A DNA stretch of 64,000 bases from Paracentrotus lividus (lineage: Eukaryota > Echinodermata > Echinoidea > Camarodonta > Echinidae): assembly GCA_940671915.1 (NCBI GenBank), contig CALNVZ010003430.1, forward strand, positions 17,855,824 through 17,919,823, given 5' to 3'. Under the pieces are notes generated by a model. The model saw nothing but the letters and a program-made list of their open reading frames with translations, searched no databases and was not told the DNA's origin. Positions within the stretch are counted from its first letter, which is position 1. Each line of letters opens with the position of its first letter. Position numbers and translations under genes: made by a program. Below, piece by piece: positions 44,601 to 53,352 of the stretch.

Positions 44601-47532
44601 TTGCTGTTAATTTCGCGTTATTAAGTTTTTGCGCTGAGCGGCCTCTTACGATATTCACTGGTTCTTAAATTTGCAGCACATTTTATACGTAATACCCACT
44701 CTTTATCAATCTCTGTTTGGTTAAATCCTTTCTCTCTCTCTCAAGGTCGTGGGTTCAATCCCCAGCACGGCACTTACATGTAACTTCCTTGAACAAGATT
44801 TCTCCTTGTCTCGGAGTAAATACATGTAGGTACTGAATAAGAATGGAGTGAGTGTGTCTTCATGACCGTCATGATATTAAAAAGATCACTTAGGAGAAAA
44901 CAAGTGTAATAACATGCTTAAACCTGGTGTATAGTTTTGGTAACAAAAAAAAAATCGGCATAAAACCGATTAAATATAGTCTCATGTTGTTCACATTGCG
45001 CTAAAAGACATGTGTGAGAGATTTTGTGATATTCCTTTCACGATTTCCGGTGAATTTCAGTGAAATGTTTGAATCCAAACACAATTTGTAACGGTTTTGA
45101 GACCTTTGCTGGGTTGTCCTGTCCCCCGAACTTTCCGCATGAATGGACCGTAGCGATCTGTGTGTATCACCCACACAAGAGAATCCCCATTGGTTTTCCA
45201 TGTGAACGCCTAGTGCACACAAAGCTGAGTCGGGTCCCCGTCTTATCTTTTTTATACTATAATATCGTGAAATAAAGACATTAAAAACGAGATTCCATGT
45301 AATATAACTTTCTTTGTTACAGTTATAGGATTCAGGCTTTCATATTATCTAACTGTGAATCCAAATTAAATTTTTCCTTCTCCCAACACTATACACCAGC
45401 TTTAAGTGCTTGAACATGGAATGATTTTTCATTCAAAACAAATTTATTATTAATCTTATTATAGAATCTCAAGAGTCAGCAGCTCTAACTGCAGAGAATG
45501 CCAGATTGAAAGCAGAACTGGAACACATGAAAGCTGTTTCTACTTCACAACAGAGGGTGAGTTAAGTTGATTATAATCATAGGGTAGAGGGGCCATGGTC
45601 TGGACGATAATTCTCTGGAATGTGAACCCTTTGATATGTGATTCAAGTCCCTGTCTCAGTTCTAATGTTGTTTGTCAAAAAATTAATCTCAAATCAGGAT
45701 GTGCTATTTTGTCAAACAAGCATTATCATGGCAGTGATTCATAATTTTTTATTAAAATTTGAAATTATTGAATGATCAGTTGCTGCCAGTAATCCAGATT
45801 TGGTTCTTGAATATATGTCACTATTAGTAAAGCTTCATTACAACCTAATGCATCATTGGCTTCTTGATGAGAAGAAATAATCAATTCAGAGTAAAGTTAA
45901 AAGCCCATATTTTATCTGCCAGTATTCCTATTTTTTGTGAATATGGCACCATCAGTCCTTGAACTACATGTAATCTGGGTATTTTTTAAATCCTTAAAAA
46001 AAAAAAACTTATACAATAATCAAATGTCTAATTTCAGCCCATGGCAATTGTTGCATAAGTAGATGTTGGTGGACCGTTTTTACATACCAATGCAATTACA
46101 TTAAGGTGTCTCACAAGTGTCATTTATACCCAATGTCTTTGTCCACCCCTAGGGAGGCTCTGCTAATGAAGCTGAGAAGCTGAAAATGCAGTTCATGTTA
46201 GAGAGAGCAGAGGGCAGAGTATCATCTTTAGAAAGAGAGGTAAGATTTAGTGGGATTCTATGTTCTTATTACTTCTGTTGTTTTTTTTTAAATCTGATAA
46301 CAGAATTGTCTAATTGCATTTTTGTATAATTCTGAAATGAATATTTGTTCTGTTACCAGTTTGCTACAGAGAATTATAAAAAAAAGTTGTGTTAGATCAA
46401 GTGGAAATTAGTTGAAAAGGGCATTAGACCAAATGGTAAATAGGCGAAGTGGCAATTAGAGCCGAGAGTAATTAAACAAGCTGGTTGTAGAGGAAATTGA
46501 ATTTGACAATGAGGACAAGACCAAATGGGCATTATTAAAAGTGGGTTTAGACCTAGTGGCAATTAAACTTAGTACTGGCAGCCACATACATTTTGAAACG
46601 TCTACATTTCTTTCTCTTTCAGCTGCTGGATAAAGCCAAAGAATGGGGGAAGGAGAAAGCTAATATATCCCTCCGATCAGACGAGTCTCAACGGTCACGC
46701 TCGTTACCTCCCTTACCTTACTATGATAGAGGCAAACCACGGCAGGTGAGTCTATAGGATGCTTTAGATTTTTCATGATTTTCATGATCTTTATGATTTT
46801 AAGATTTTCATGCTGAAAAGTCTTCTAGCTATTAGTCACTTCAGCAAAAAATCTTGTCCTGTATGTGTAGACATATTCCCAACATATTCTCAATTAGTTT
46901 TGTGCGGCAATCCAGTTATTTTTGTTCAAAGGTCGTAGACAGCAATGAGTCTCCCCTAGCAACTGATGAAAATAATTTTGCATGTGCAGTTCCACACATG
47001 ATCAAGAACTATTGATTTGCTTGACCAATATGTCAAACAAGCACCACGCAGAGGCTTTTGCCTAGACTGCTTTTAGTTTTCATCGCTCCAAGAGTTGATA
47101 AGAGGAAGCTACGTCAGCCCTCCTCCTACAGTGATATAGTAAATTGATAATAAAACATGACTCAATTGACGATAATTTGGAATTAATGATATAATTCAGT
47201 ACAATTCATGACTCTATATTTACTTATTAGATCAATGATTCTACAGTAACAGGCTTCATTTTTGTTAACAGTTCCAAAGTGTCTGTTTGGATAGGTCTCG
47301 ACAGACAAAATTAAATATGTTTTATTCAACAAATAATGTGCATTTATTGTTTTCCTCATGTTCTGTAGCTCAGCCAATCAATCCAGACTAAACAATTGGT
47401 TATTTGTTTTTGTTTCTTTTGTTATTTTTATACACACAGGACTATAATGATGTCTTCACTGACAGATCTTATGGAACTAGGAGACCGAGGATTGAATATG
47501 GGACCTCAACAAGACTAAGTCCTCTCTACTAG
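25798..47532 (+). CDS. CCDC33: Coiled-coil domain-containing protein 33, C2-domain and coiled-coil protein (19 coding exons)
   Basis: Exons: 25798-26065, 26471-26697, 27523-27741, 28161-28312, 28724-28887, 29471-29580, 30188-30381, 30781-30901, 31459-31594, 32964-33097, 33992-34198, 41513-41667, 42153-42427, 43618-43706, 44308-44497, 45465-45556, 46153-46239, 46623-46745, 47440-47532. Every junction is GT-AG, all phases match, and the sum is 3036 bases: 1011 aa plus TAG. The protein has N-terminal C2-like modules, two proline-rich linkers and a C-terminal coiled coil containing SLIDSQQREIESYRQAMKRM, which closely resembles human CCDC33 (about 958 aa, a cancer/testis antigen). Function is poorly known; C2 domains suggest membrane or lipid binding, and expression in testis and ciliated tissue is family-level knowledge. 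The start ATG has A at -3 and an in-frame TGA shortly upstream. A missing exon in the 7.3-kb intron 11 cannot be excluded, since both flanks are phase 0. Confidence 0.9.
26260..26405. mobile_element. MITE in CCDC33 intron 1
   Basis: Left TTGGTGTTAGTGCAGTTTAG, right the inverse of CCTGGTGCTAGTGCAGTTTG, then GGTATCCC/GCATCCC. Interior GGGTTGACGGCGAC and TTAGGGTTAGGG. About 145 bp. Confidence 0.7.
27104..27254. mobile_element. TTAA-flanked MITE in CCDC33 intron 2
   Basis: TTAA at 27104-27107 and 27251-27254. Termini AGGCCCTGGTCCCACTGGC and GCCAGTGGGACCGCACC are inverted. 143 bp inside. TTAA duplication is typical of piggyBac and some other superfamilies. Confidence 0.75.
27523..27741 (+). other. 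CCDC33: CCDC33 exon 3: proline/glutamate-rich linker
   Basis: Residues 166-238. Rich in P, E and S (SPSPIPSTPSPLP, PPPADESESPPV, TPTPPPIPPV), predicted disordered, joining the first C2-like module to the next. The C-rich coding strand explains the long antisense open frame here, which is a composition shadow. Confidence 0.8.
28320..28550. mobile_element. TTGGTCTA-repeat element, left half, abutting the exon 4 donor
   Basis: Starts with GTTTATATCCACTTGGTCTA, matching the left terminus of 10010-10470, and continues with the same motif order (CCATGGGCTA, ACTTGGT, AATAGCCATATTGTCTAATT). It ends after ACCAGTTTGTTGC, so the right half is missing. The repeat begins about 7 bp after the exon 4 / intron 4 border. 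Confidence 0.75.
31399..31413. repeat. GA microsatellite near CCDC33 exon 9
   Basis: A (GA)n run at about 31390-31415, some 45 bp upstream of the exon 9 acceptor. A similar GA/AG block occurs at 34604-34632 in intron 11. Simple repeats only. Confidence 0.6.
31889..32525 (+). repeat. 640-bp dispersed repeat, copy 1 (CCDC33 intron 9)
   Basis: Begins TTACGTCAATCCCTCGTTTG and ends near AACGGACTGCGTTCGTCATG. Strongly similar along its length to 51891-52533, same orientation, 20 kb apart. No coding capacity. Not an LTR pair, because exons of two transcription units lie between. Confidence 0.85.
32658..32795. mobile_element. Foldback MITE in CCDC33 intron 9
   Basis: Arms AATATTGGATGCACTTGAGT... 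and its inverse (...ATTGCATGAAAGAGAAATCC) pair over about 55 bp around a 20-bp centre (AGAGTCGAAACCGAG). No ORF. Confidence 0.75.
35201..35614. mobile_element. CGCGAAA-type MITE, long copy
   Basis: Left TACTGTATAAGTGGTTTCTT, right inverse AACCACTTATACAATA. Both inner flanks carry TTTCGCGAA/CGCGAAAAAA and CCGCGAA motifs. 414 bp with short internal frames that are inverted shadows. Same family as 13176-13346. Confidence 0.75.
35842..36594. mobile_element. Non-autonomous element with GGTTACGGAGTGAC motifs
   Basis: Inverted termini GGGCAGTTCCAAG (35842-35854) and CTTGGAACTGCCC (36582-36594), flanked by TAAT on both sides (35838-35841, 36595-36598) as a possible target duplication. Inside, GGTWACGGAGTGAC occurs four times (about 35854, 36034, 36231, 36245). 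No convincing ORF. Confidence 0.7.
38299..40230. mobile_element. Mutator-like long-inverted-repeat element with 9-bp target duplication
   Basis: Termini GGGTGTTTCCATTACCTGCT... and its exact inverse. Flanks ATATCAATA at 38290-38298 and 40231-40239. The arms run about 800 bp each (38299 to about 39140; about 39445 to 40230) and are nearly identical. A unique AT-rich centre of about 300 bp has no ORF. A 9-bp duplication, GGG ends and very long TIRs fit non-autonomous Mutator-like or foldback elements; superfamily is inference. Each arm holds a tRNA-like segment (see separate entry). Confidence 0.88.
38705..38785 (+). ncRNA. tRNA-like (pol III box) segment in the left arm of the palindrome
   Basis: AGCGCAGTGAGCAGCGTC resembles an A box (TRGYNNARNNG, imperfect) and GTTCAAATC at 38764-38772 matches the B box GTTCRANNC exactly, at a tRNA-like distance. 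An inverted copy has its B box at 39775-39783. Probably a tRNA-derived SINE head captured in the arm. A functional tRNA is unlikely because the cloverleaf acceptor stem is not evident. Confidence 0.45.
41175..41480 (-). mobile_element. Probable LINE/SINE 3' relic with AAT tail
   Basis: An (AAT)n run at 41175-41191 borders a minus-strand stretch with an open frame (GRWNHSNPVLKHTYLF, VKCSFGEKVFASSVV). Such segments with '..FGEKVFA.S' recur in dispersed repeats of marine animals (memory). Family not determined. It ends about 50 bp before exon 12. Confidence 0.35.
42670..42845. mobile_element. GAGATGTCTC palindromic MITE (CCDC33 intron 13)
   Basis: Contains the self-complementary GAGATGTCTCAGAGACATCT near 42677 and a second AGACGTCTCAGAGACATCTC at about 42799, with outer inverted matches (GGTGTTAGAC / GTGAGATACCACC partly). 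No ORF. Confidence 0.5.
43106..43372. mobile_element. Near-perfect foldback element (CCDC33 intron 13)
   Basis: Two 92-bp arms (43106-43197 and 43281-43372) differ at only a few positions: AATCGCTAGAGGGTATTCAT ... GTGATCACTAGC. The loop is about 83 bp. Inside each arm GTGATCACTCTCGCAAAAAA gives a smaller palindrome. No coding. Confidence 0.85.
43983..44134. mobile_element. GGCCCRTATTCT MITE (CCDC33 intron 14)
   Basis: Termini TTAGGCCCATATTCTACCCC and inverse ending CCAGAATACGGGCCATA; inner arms ACTGAGTTTGTA and AGCAAAGCTATTGTG pair. About 150 bp. Termini of this kind are common in invertebrate MITEs. Confidence 0.7.
44738..44900 (+). mobile_element. tRNA-derived SINE fragment (CCDC33 intron 15)
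   Basis: AAGGTCGTGGGTTCAATCCC carries a B box (GGTTCAATCC), followed by CTTCCTTGAACAAGATTTCT, the usual post-tRNA body of many SINEs ('CCTTGAGCAAGACACTTAACC'). The A-box half is missing. Confidence 0.5.
44918..45405. mobile_element. TTAA-flanked MITE (CCDC33 intron 15)
   Basis: TTAA at 44918-44921 and 45402-45405; termini ACCTGGTGTATAGTTTTGG and the inverse of AGCTGGTGTATAGTGTTGG. 488 bp including flanks. Ends 60 bp before exon 16. No convincing ORF. Confidence 0.75.
46296..46575. mobile_element. TTGGTCTA-repeat element, right half (CCDC33 intron 17)
   Basis: Motif order AATTGTCTAATTGCATTTTT ... GGGCATTAGACCAAATGG ... GTGGGTTTAGACC matches the right part of 10010-10470. It ends about 50 bp before the exon 18 acceptor. 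The left half is mostly missing. Confidence 0.7.
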
Positions 47533-48115
47533 ACCTACAAAAGTCCATGTTATAGGCTATACCCAAACTCTGACAGATTAATGGAGTCAGAAGACCTAAA
47601 ATTAAATATGGGACCTTACCGAGACCAAGTCCTTTCTATTAGACGGACATAAACTATGTCCTCAACTATACCAAAGCAAAGACTAACAATAGATCCAGAA
47701 GATCTAGGATTGAATATGGGACCTCAACAAGACTCTTTCCCCTCAACTAGACTTTTGAAAATCCATGTCCTAGGCTATACCAAAGCATTGACAGATCTGT
47801 TGAGTCAGAAGATCTAGGATTGAATATGGGACCTCAATGACACTAAGTCCTCTCTACTAATGTTATGAAGATCCATGTCCGAGGCTATACCTAAGCACTG
47901 ACAGATCATTGGAGCCAGAATATCTAGTATCGAATATGGGACCTCAGTAAGGCTTGGGTATAGGATTCCAAACAAGGCTGAGTCATCTCTACTTGCCCAA
48001 CAAAGATCAATGTCGTAGGCTGTTCCGAAGCAGTGACAAATCTATGGAGCTATAAGATTGAGGCTTGAATATGAGACCCCAACAATGTTGATTCCTCCAT
48101 TTTCTAGTTCATTTA
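47440..48115 (+). repeat. Tandem array derived from the CCDC33 terminal exon
   Basis: Six degenerate copies of a 105-135-bp unit that starts in coding sequence: GACAGATCTTATGGAACTAG, GAGGATTGAATATGGGACCT, CAACAAGACTAAGTCC, CATGT.TAGGCTATACC. Starts near 47460, 47572, 47685, 47789, 47898 and 48032. Only the first is coding; later copies are 3' UTR and carry stops. Confidence 0.8.
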
Positions 48116-48182
48116 CAGTAGCACAAATGTATTCATACTATTCCGTCCAAAGGTGTGATACCTCATCATTGTAAGGAAAGTG

Positions 48183-48188
48183 AATAAA
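48183..48188 (+). promoter_or_regulatory. Candidate CCDC33 polyadenylation signal (AATAAA)
   Basis: AATAAA about 650 bases past the CCDC33 stop, just beyond the tandem copies of the terminal exon. The first plausible signal I noticed in the 3' region; transcript data would be needed to confirm. Confidence 0.4.
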
Positions 48189-48839
48189 ATCCGTCCATAT
48201 AAAACATCTTCCAGTGATCGAGGTTTAAACTTTTACTAACCAGGGACTTTTTCCCCTGAAATGGATTCTAGCTGTTATTTCAGTTAAGATTTTCAAAAAT
48301 ATTATCCTCTAAATACTCCTAGTGTTTGTATTCATTAACAAAAAGACTTCTGTTTTGTTCTATTGCAAAATAGTATGCTGGTATCTTTTGGTTTCAGTAA
48401 GTGATGTGTCTGCGAAGAGTTTGATATTCCATACATCTCTATCCTCTTACTAAACTCACTTGTCTGTTGATTCTGTTTTTCAAGAAGAAGACATTTTGAT
48501 TTGATAGATATAAAGAAATAAAATTGTTTCCCATTGCTTTTTGAATTGTTTTCTTCTTTTTTTTCTTCACAATGAACCCAATGCCTTTAAGATGCACCAC
48601 TGAGCCAAGTATCTGTACATTGGCTTGAATAATTTTTGTGTATTGTTTCACAGGTTATTTTTCATGAATTTCATGAGATGCTCCATTATAATTCTTTCTA
48701 TAGTACAGGTAATGAAACCATGAATTATTTCTTGCAGTATTTCTTCACCCAGTCGGAAATCACAAAAATATATACAAAGTGAAAATCTGAGCTTGTACAG
48801 TACGTGCATGTAAGAACCGCTATTCATTCCTTTCTGTAG

Positions 48840-49700
48840 AACTTGTATACCAATCAAAAATGTTTGTTGCAGGTAATTAAGTACATGTAGAGTTAATTAA
48901 GTAGAGTTTTGACAGTTGATTTACCTTTTTCTTGAAGTATGTTATTTTTGCTTTTTGTTTGGTATTCTTTGGTACATCTCACTCCTCTGTCAACTCAATC
49001 AACCTTCTACATCTGTTTACTTTATTCTTTATTAGGAAATTAATCAAAAGGTACTATTGAAATAGTTTGTGCTCTGTAAAACTGTATTACCAACCACAAG
49101 TTTTGTTTCAGGTTAACAAAAATTATTTAAAGTTGGTTTCCCTCTTCTTGTATCACTCAATATTTTATGTTTAATGTTTGGTTTTCTCTGGTACATCTCA
49201 CTCCTATGTCAACTCAATCAACATATACATCTGTTTCCTTTATACTCAATTCAGCAATGCATTGAAAGGTACTATTGTATAAGTTAGTCTTAGTAAAACT
49301 CTATTATTAACTCAAGTTCTGTTGCAGGACAACAAAAATGATTAAAAGTTGGTTTACTTTTTCTTGAAGCACCCAAAATATTTATGTTTTATGTTAAGTA
49401 CAGTCAAGTCCATGCGTGTTATAACAAGATGCTCAGGACTAAGCCAATTAGACCTTGATATAAACGAGACTAAGCACAAACATATACACATGTACACATG
49501 TTTGAGATCAGGAAATAGGAATACTGCGCTATTATAATGCAACCTTTTTGTATCTATGCTCGTTGTAACAGGTGTAGACTGTATTCTTCTCTACATCTGA
49601 CACGCCTGTCGAGTCAACGAACCATATATCTGTTCACTTTATAATTAAATATTTACTAGTGCATAGAAATAAGACACTATTGAAATAATTACATTTTTAT
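48840..49700 (+). repeat. 230-bp tandem repeat with acceptor-like motif
   Basis: Three to four degenerate copies share TTGTTKCAGG, AGTTGRTTTACCTTTTTCTT, GGTACATCTCACTCCT.TGTC and AACTCAATCAAC, then CTACATCTGTTTACTTTA. The last copy is split by the MITE at 49399-49583. Noncoding, downstream of CCDC33. Confidence 0.7.
49399..49583. mobile_element. pogo/Tigger-like MITE, copy 3
   Basis: Left TACAGTCAAGTCCATGCGTG, right inverse of TACAGTCTACACCTGTTACA, TA ends. Interior TAACGAG-type and CTATGCTCGTTGTAACAGG. It interrupts a tandem-repeat unit, so it is younger than that array. Confidence 0.7.
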
Positions 49701-50455
49701 TTAAAGGCACAGGATTGTTGGGTTACATTGAGATAAATCTTTATGTTGCTTTGGAAATATTTGACCACACACACACATGTTTGGAGGAAAAAGTGCAGTG
49801 TTCATTGTTCTCTTATGTTTAGATATCAAGCTCGGCTATTATATTTTGTATATGCCTATAGCCCATCCATGTTTCCAATATTTCATATTTTGTGCTCTTA
49901 ATTTGTGCTTTTCAAAATTATCTTGCCAAATTTTTGTTCAAAAGTTGTATATAAGAATGTATATAATAGAGATTTATTTTGAGTCTGTGAAATGATATGC
50001 ACATCCACATGGCCGATTTCATAACACATATTTTTGTTTGCATATATATGACAGTCTTAGACTTGATGTTTATACTGATAAACATGTATTCTATATCAAC
50101 ATCAAAAGGAGCTATAATAGAAGAATGCATGCCTCGTTAATGGAGAATTGACCATTATTTCAGTGAATAAAGAGTAAAACGGACCAGAAATATACAAAGA
50201 AAATGGGATGGAATCTAATCTCATTTTCTTTGCTCGTTTTTTAAAATTATTTTAGTGAATGCACATGCCTATAAAGGTTGCATGCTTCTACATTGCTTTC
50301 AGTTTATGAGTCAAATAGATGCTCTATGATTACTATTTTACCCTGTATTTGTGTCCCAATATAATGTACAATCTGAATAAATTATGTTTTGTTTATTAAT
50401 TTATCATACTTTTTTAATTTCGTATTTCATTTCAGTTGTATGTTGTTTTTTTATC

Positions 50456-50476
50456 GGGGGGGGGGGGGGGGGGGGG
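50456..50476. repeat. Poly-G run
   Basis: About 21 G following TTTTTTTATC. One of many G/C homopolymers in the window (18849, 21601, 22220, 23960, 39536, 52321, 54496, 55277). Exact length is unreliable in assemblies. Confidence 0.6.
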
Positions 50477-50596
50477 TGTAACTGTTGCACGAAGAGTTAA
50501 GTAGACTTAAAAACCTCACTTAAATTCCTTGTTGCGTACGATGTATTATGCATTACCTTATTGGTCAGATCATGCATGCCCAGGGAATGAGCTCCT

Positions 50597-51829
50597 TTAA
50601 CCCGTTGACGACGAAATTGTTTGGCCTGATGTCATTACCCCGAGACGAGATTAAAAAAGAGATGACCCTGTCCGCGCGTGCGGGCTCTGGTTAAGTTGCT
50701 CATGCGTAGCCTGGTAGCATGCTGGTAATGGACCTTAGAAGTGAAGCTTGATTTTTTTAAATATATATATATATATATATTTTTTTTTTTTCTGTAATGT
50801 TTTTGGTGTTCTTAGTTCTTAATTGCCCCTTATCATTACATGATTGAATATTCTACATTGAGTCAAACTCGATATTACTACATAGAAAAGATAATAATAT
50901 TGTGAACAAGAAAAGCATTCTACCGGTTTGTAAACTGAGTAGGCCTATCTTTTCTTGGCCTGAAAGTAAATGTTTCACACCTTAATGAGTATGGAACAAG
51001 GTGAACAAAGGGATTTTTTTTTAGTGTTATCCCTATATTTAAAGATCTTTTATTGAATGTATTGAATTTTCTTATACCATGTCGTAAGATGAACCTTTGT
51101 GTTTTAGTTACAAAGGAAACAAAAATGAATTCCAGTCCTTTGGTTGCCGACTTGATTCTTGAACACACTCTCTCTTTACTCTTTTCTTTTCATTTCTTAC
51201 AAACTTCAAACTAAGCCACATATCCTCTTCTATTGAGGTACTAATTGGGGGTTAGATATTGTTAGTCATTTAGGTTAGATATCGACCCGTTCTCAAATTC
51301 TAAAGAATAGTTTTCTTCTAAGCTAAGCCACTGGAAGCACTGGCTAATTACAGCCACCGATCGATACTTCTTTATATCTCCAGATACATCCGGGTTTTTG
51401 TGTGTGCGCGCCCATGTTAGAAAATCGCTCACACCTAGCGCTGATCCATTGAATTGTCATGGTCCAACAATAAAAGAAGTACAAAGGAGGATCAGCGAAA
51501 CCGAAAAAGCTAAAAATCGCTGATGGTAACTTATATACACTGGTCGACGCAATTCTTTTTGAGTGCCTGAGAAATACATCAATTTAAAAAGCTTATTTAT
51601 TAAATGTATCAAATAGTTATGACGTGTTTTTCACTAGAACATATCGCTCTTTTCATAAATTAACTACTGCGTATAGCAAAAATTCAACAAAAGTAGTGCA
51701 AAAGGTGAATTTTAGGGGGTACTTGGTGATAAAGATGTGATCATTAGGGAACCGAGTATACCCGGTTCCCGTCCATGAGTGTGTTAGACGGGACCCGGGT
51801 ATACCCGGTTCCCGCTCTCAACGGGTTAA
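50597..51829. mobile_element. piggyBac-like non-autonomous element
   Basis: TTAA at 50597-50600 and 51826-51829, inside which CCCGTTGA and TCAACGGG are inverted. CCC ends plus TTAA are the piggyBac hallmark. Sub-terminal right side has CGGGTATACCCGGTTCCCG with palindromic GGGTATACCC. Interior 1.2 kb has no transposase frame; a TA run at 50761-50780 is present. Confidence 0.75.
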
Positions 51830-51890
51830 GAAGTCTATCAATTAGATTGCGCGTTATGATACAGGATGGACTTTAAGTCTACTTGACATT

Positions 51891-52533
51891 ACGTCAACCC
51901 CTCGTTTGCAAGCCGACCTGAGTTCCAGAGCTGAACTCAGGTCCTATACCCCCCTATCAAAAACCTCGTTTGAAACTCCAAGATATTTATTTCCAAGCAC
52001 TATCGACCCTGCATGGCCAGGTAATCCCTGTTATCTAACTTTTCAACTCTGCTGGCTAGCCTGAACCTTGAGCCAGGGTTAATGAAAAACAACAGCTGTG
52101 ATATTACGCAAGAGTAGCTCCGCCTGTTGTTAGCCCATCAGAATGAAATGATTGTATTTGATATTTTTTCAAGTTTTCCGTCAAAGGCATATTATATTTA
52201 GAAATCAAATGTTAATTCGTTTTCAATTTCGAACGAAGAAAATCAACCTCGGAATAAGGAAAATATGAGAATAAAAAAACTAATAAAAATGTATCGAAAC
52301 TCATTGCCACCGCATGTGCCCCCCCCCCCCCCCCCCCCAATTGTGACCTGGGTGACCACTGTTTGGACTGAGGTCGAGGAACAGATGTTTATAGATAGAT
52401 ATCTTGTTTGCGGTGTTTGTCACACCAGGGTCTCCTCTCACGTCCCTGGTCACACTTGGAAAAGAGAACTATAATAGAGTTGCAAGTAGGGGTCTATTGT
52501 CCTCAAACGGACTGGTTCGTCATGTCTTTGTAA
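51891..52533 (+). repeat. 640-bp dispersed repeat, copy 2 (CCDC33-LUC7L3 intergenic)
   Basis: Second copy of 31889-32525. Differs mainly by point changes and a C-run at 52321-52338 where copy 1 has GTTGGCCCCCAGC. Family not recognised. Confidence 0.85.
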
Positions 52534-52648
52534 AACACTCAGGGGAGTTGTTCTTAAAGTTATAAATGGTTAAAAAACAACTGGAACAAGTTCTTGGGTG
52601 CTATGCAAATCATATTCTCAATCATTTAGCACAAGAACTAATCCCCTG

Positions 52649-52814
52649 CAGGGGCCGCGGAGCGATTTTGAAAGTGGAGGGGCTGAACCAAAGTGGGGGG
52701 GCTGAACAGGCTAAAAATCACAAATGTATGGTCATTTTTGCAAATTTGTACACGTTGGCTGAAAAAAGTGGGGGGGCTGCAGCCCCCCTAGCCCCCCCGG
52801 CTCCGCGGCCCCTG
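52649..52814. mobile_element. GC-rich MITE with CAGGGGCCGCGGAGC ends
   Basis: Left CAGGGGCCGCGGAGC and right GCTCCGCGGCCCCTG are exact inverse repeats. Interior GGGGCTGAACCAAAGTGGGG and GGGGGGCTGCAGCCCCCC. 166 bp. A related GGGGGTTCAGCC.../GTTCAGCCCCCACC pair lies at 55180-55310. Confidence 0.7.
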
Positions 52815-53340
52815 CCCTGTTGTTTGTAGAGTTTTCTGCATCTTACAAACGACTTGGTGAAACACCCCCAGATATTGGAATACAGTAGATAGGTTCTATC
52901 AAATAAGCAAATCAATTTATGGAAAAGACTAAAGCACACCCTCTAAATAAGTTGTTAATAATACAAACAGAACATTGTAAGAAGGTAAATTAGGCTTAAT
53001 GAAGTTACATGTACATTAAAGTTTCAATTTCATGATCTCTTTTACCATACTAGTTTGACCCAAAAGCAGAACAATGAGAGAAACATCCATGAAGTTTGAT
53101 GAAGGATGACAAAGTTTTTAAACTTCAAATTTTTGTGACATCATTTGTCTGGTGCAAAAGAATTCAAATAATTTTACGTTATCATTCATTACATCTAAAT
53201 ACGTTATTATACCTTTATCTATCAAATGGAGTCATGAAATGGGAATTTTGAATATATAACTTCATTATCCTTGACTTTGATCATCATTGCTTCACCCAAT
53301 TTTTGTACTTTCGATATCTGACGATATCGATAATTTGTTC

Positions 53341-53352
53341 AAGATGGCGTCC
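53341..53352 (+). promoter_or_regulatory. YY1-like motif at the LUC7L3 start codon
   Basis: AAGATGGCGTCC overlaps the initiator ATG and closely fits the YY1 consensus AAGATGGCGGC found just inside transcribed regions of housekeeping genes. Short motif, moderate support. ATP5MF in this window has a similar arrangement. Confidence 0.4.

Larger units (their letters stand above)
41513..47532 (+). other. CCDC33: CCDC33 exons 12-19: linker and C-terminal coiled coil
   Basis: Exon 12 is a Ser/Pro/Asp linker. Exons 13-18 (about residues 697-981) are heptad-like, rich in E, Q, K, L and R (QDALTRLEADNSRLRQQ, LEQACREQEKALEKMDKAL, ENARLKAELEHMK), typical of a long parallel coiled coil. Exon 18 ends in an R/S/P-rich segment (SQRSRSLPPLPYYDRG). 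Exon 19 encodes the last 30 residues ending RLSPLY. The exon 19 sequence is repeated in degenerate tandem copies downstream. Confidence 0.85.

Noticed and set aside
45583..45680. Second SINE-like segment (GATTCAAGTCCC)
   Set aside because: B-box-like match only; A box and body not convincing, so not annotated as an element.
31889..52533. Direct repeat pair as LTRs of one element
   Set aside because: No TG...CA ends, no primer-binding site or pol between, and CCDC33 exons lie inside the interval.
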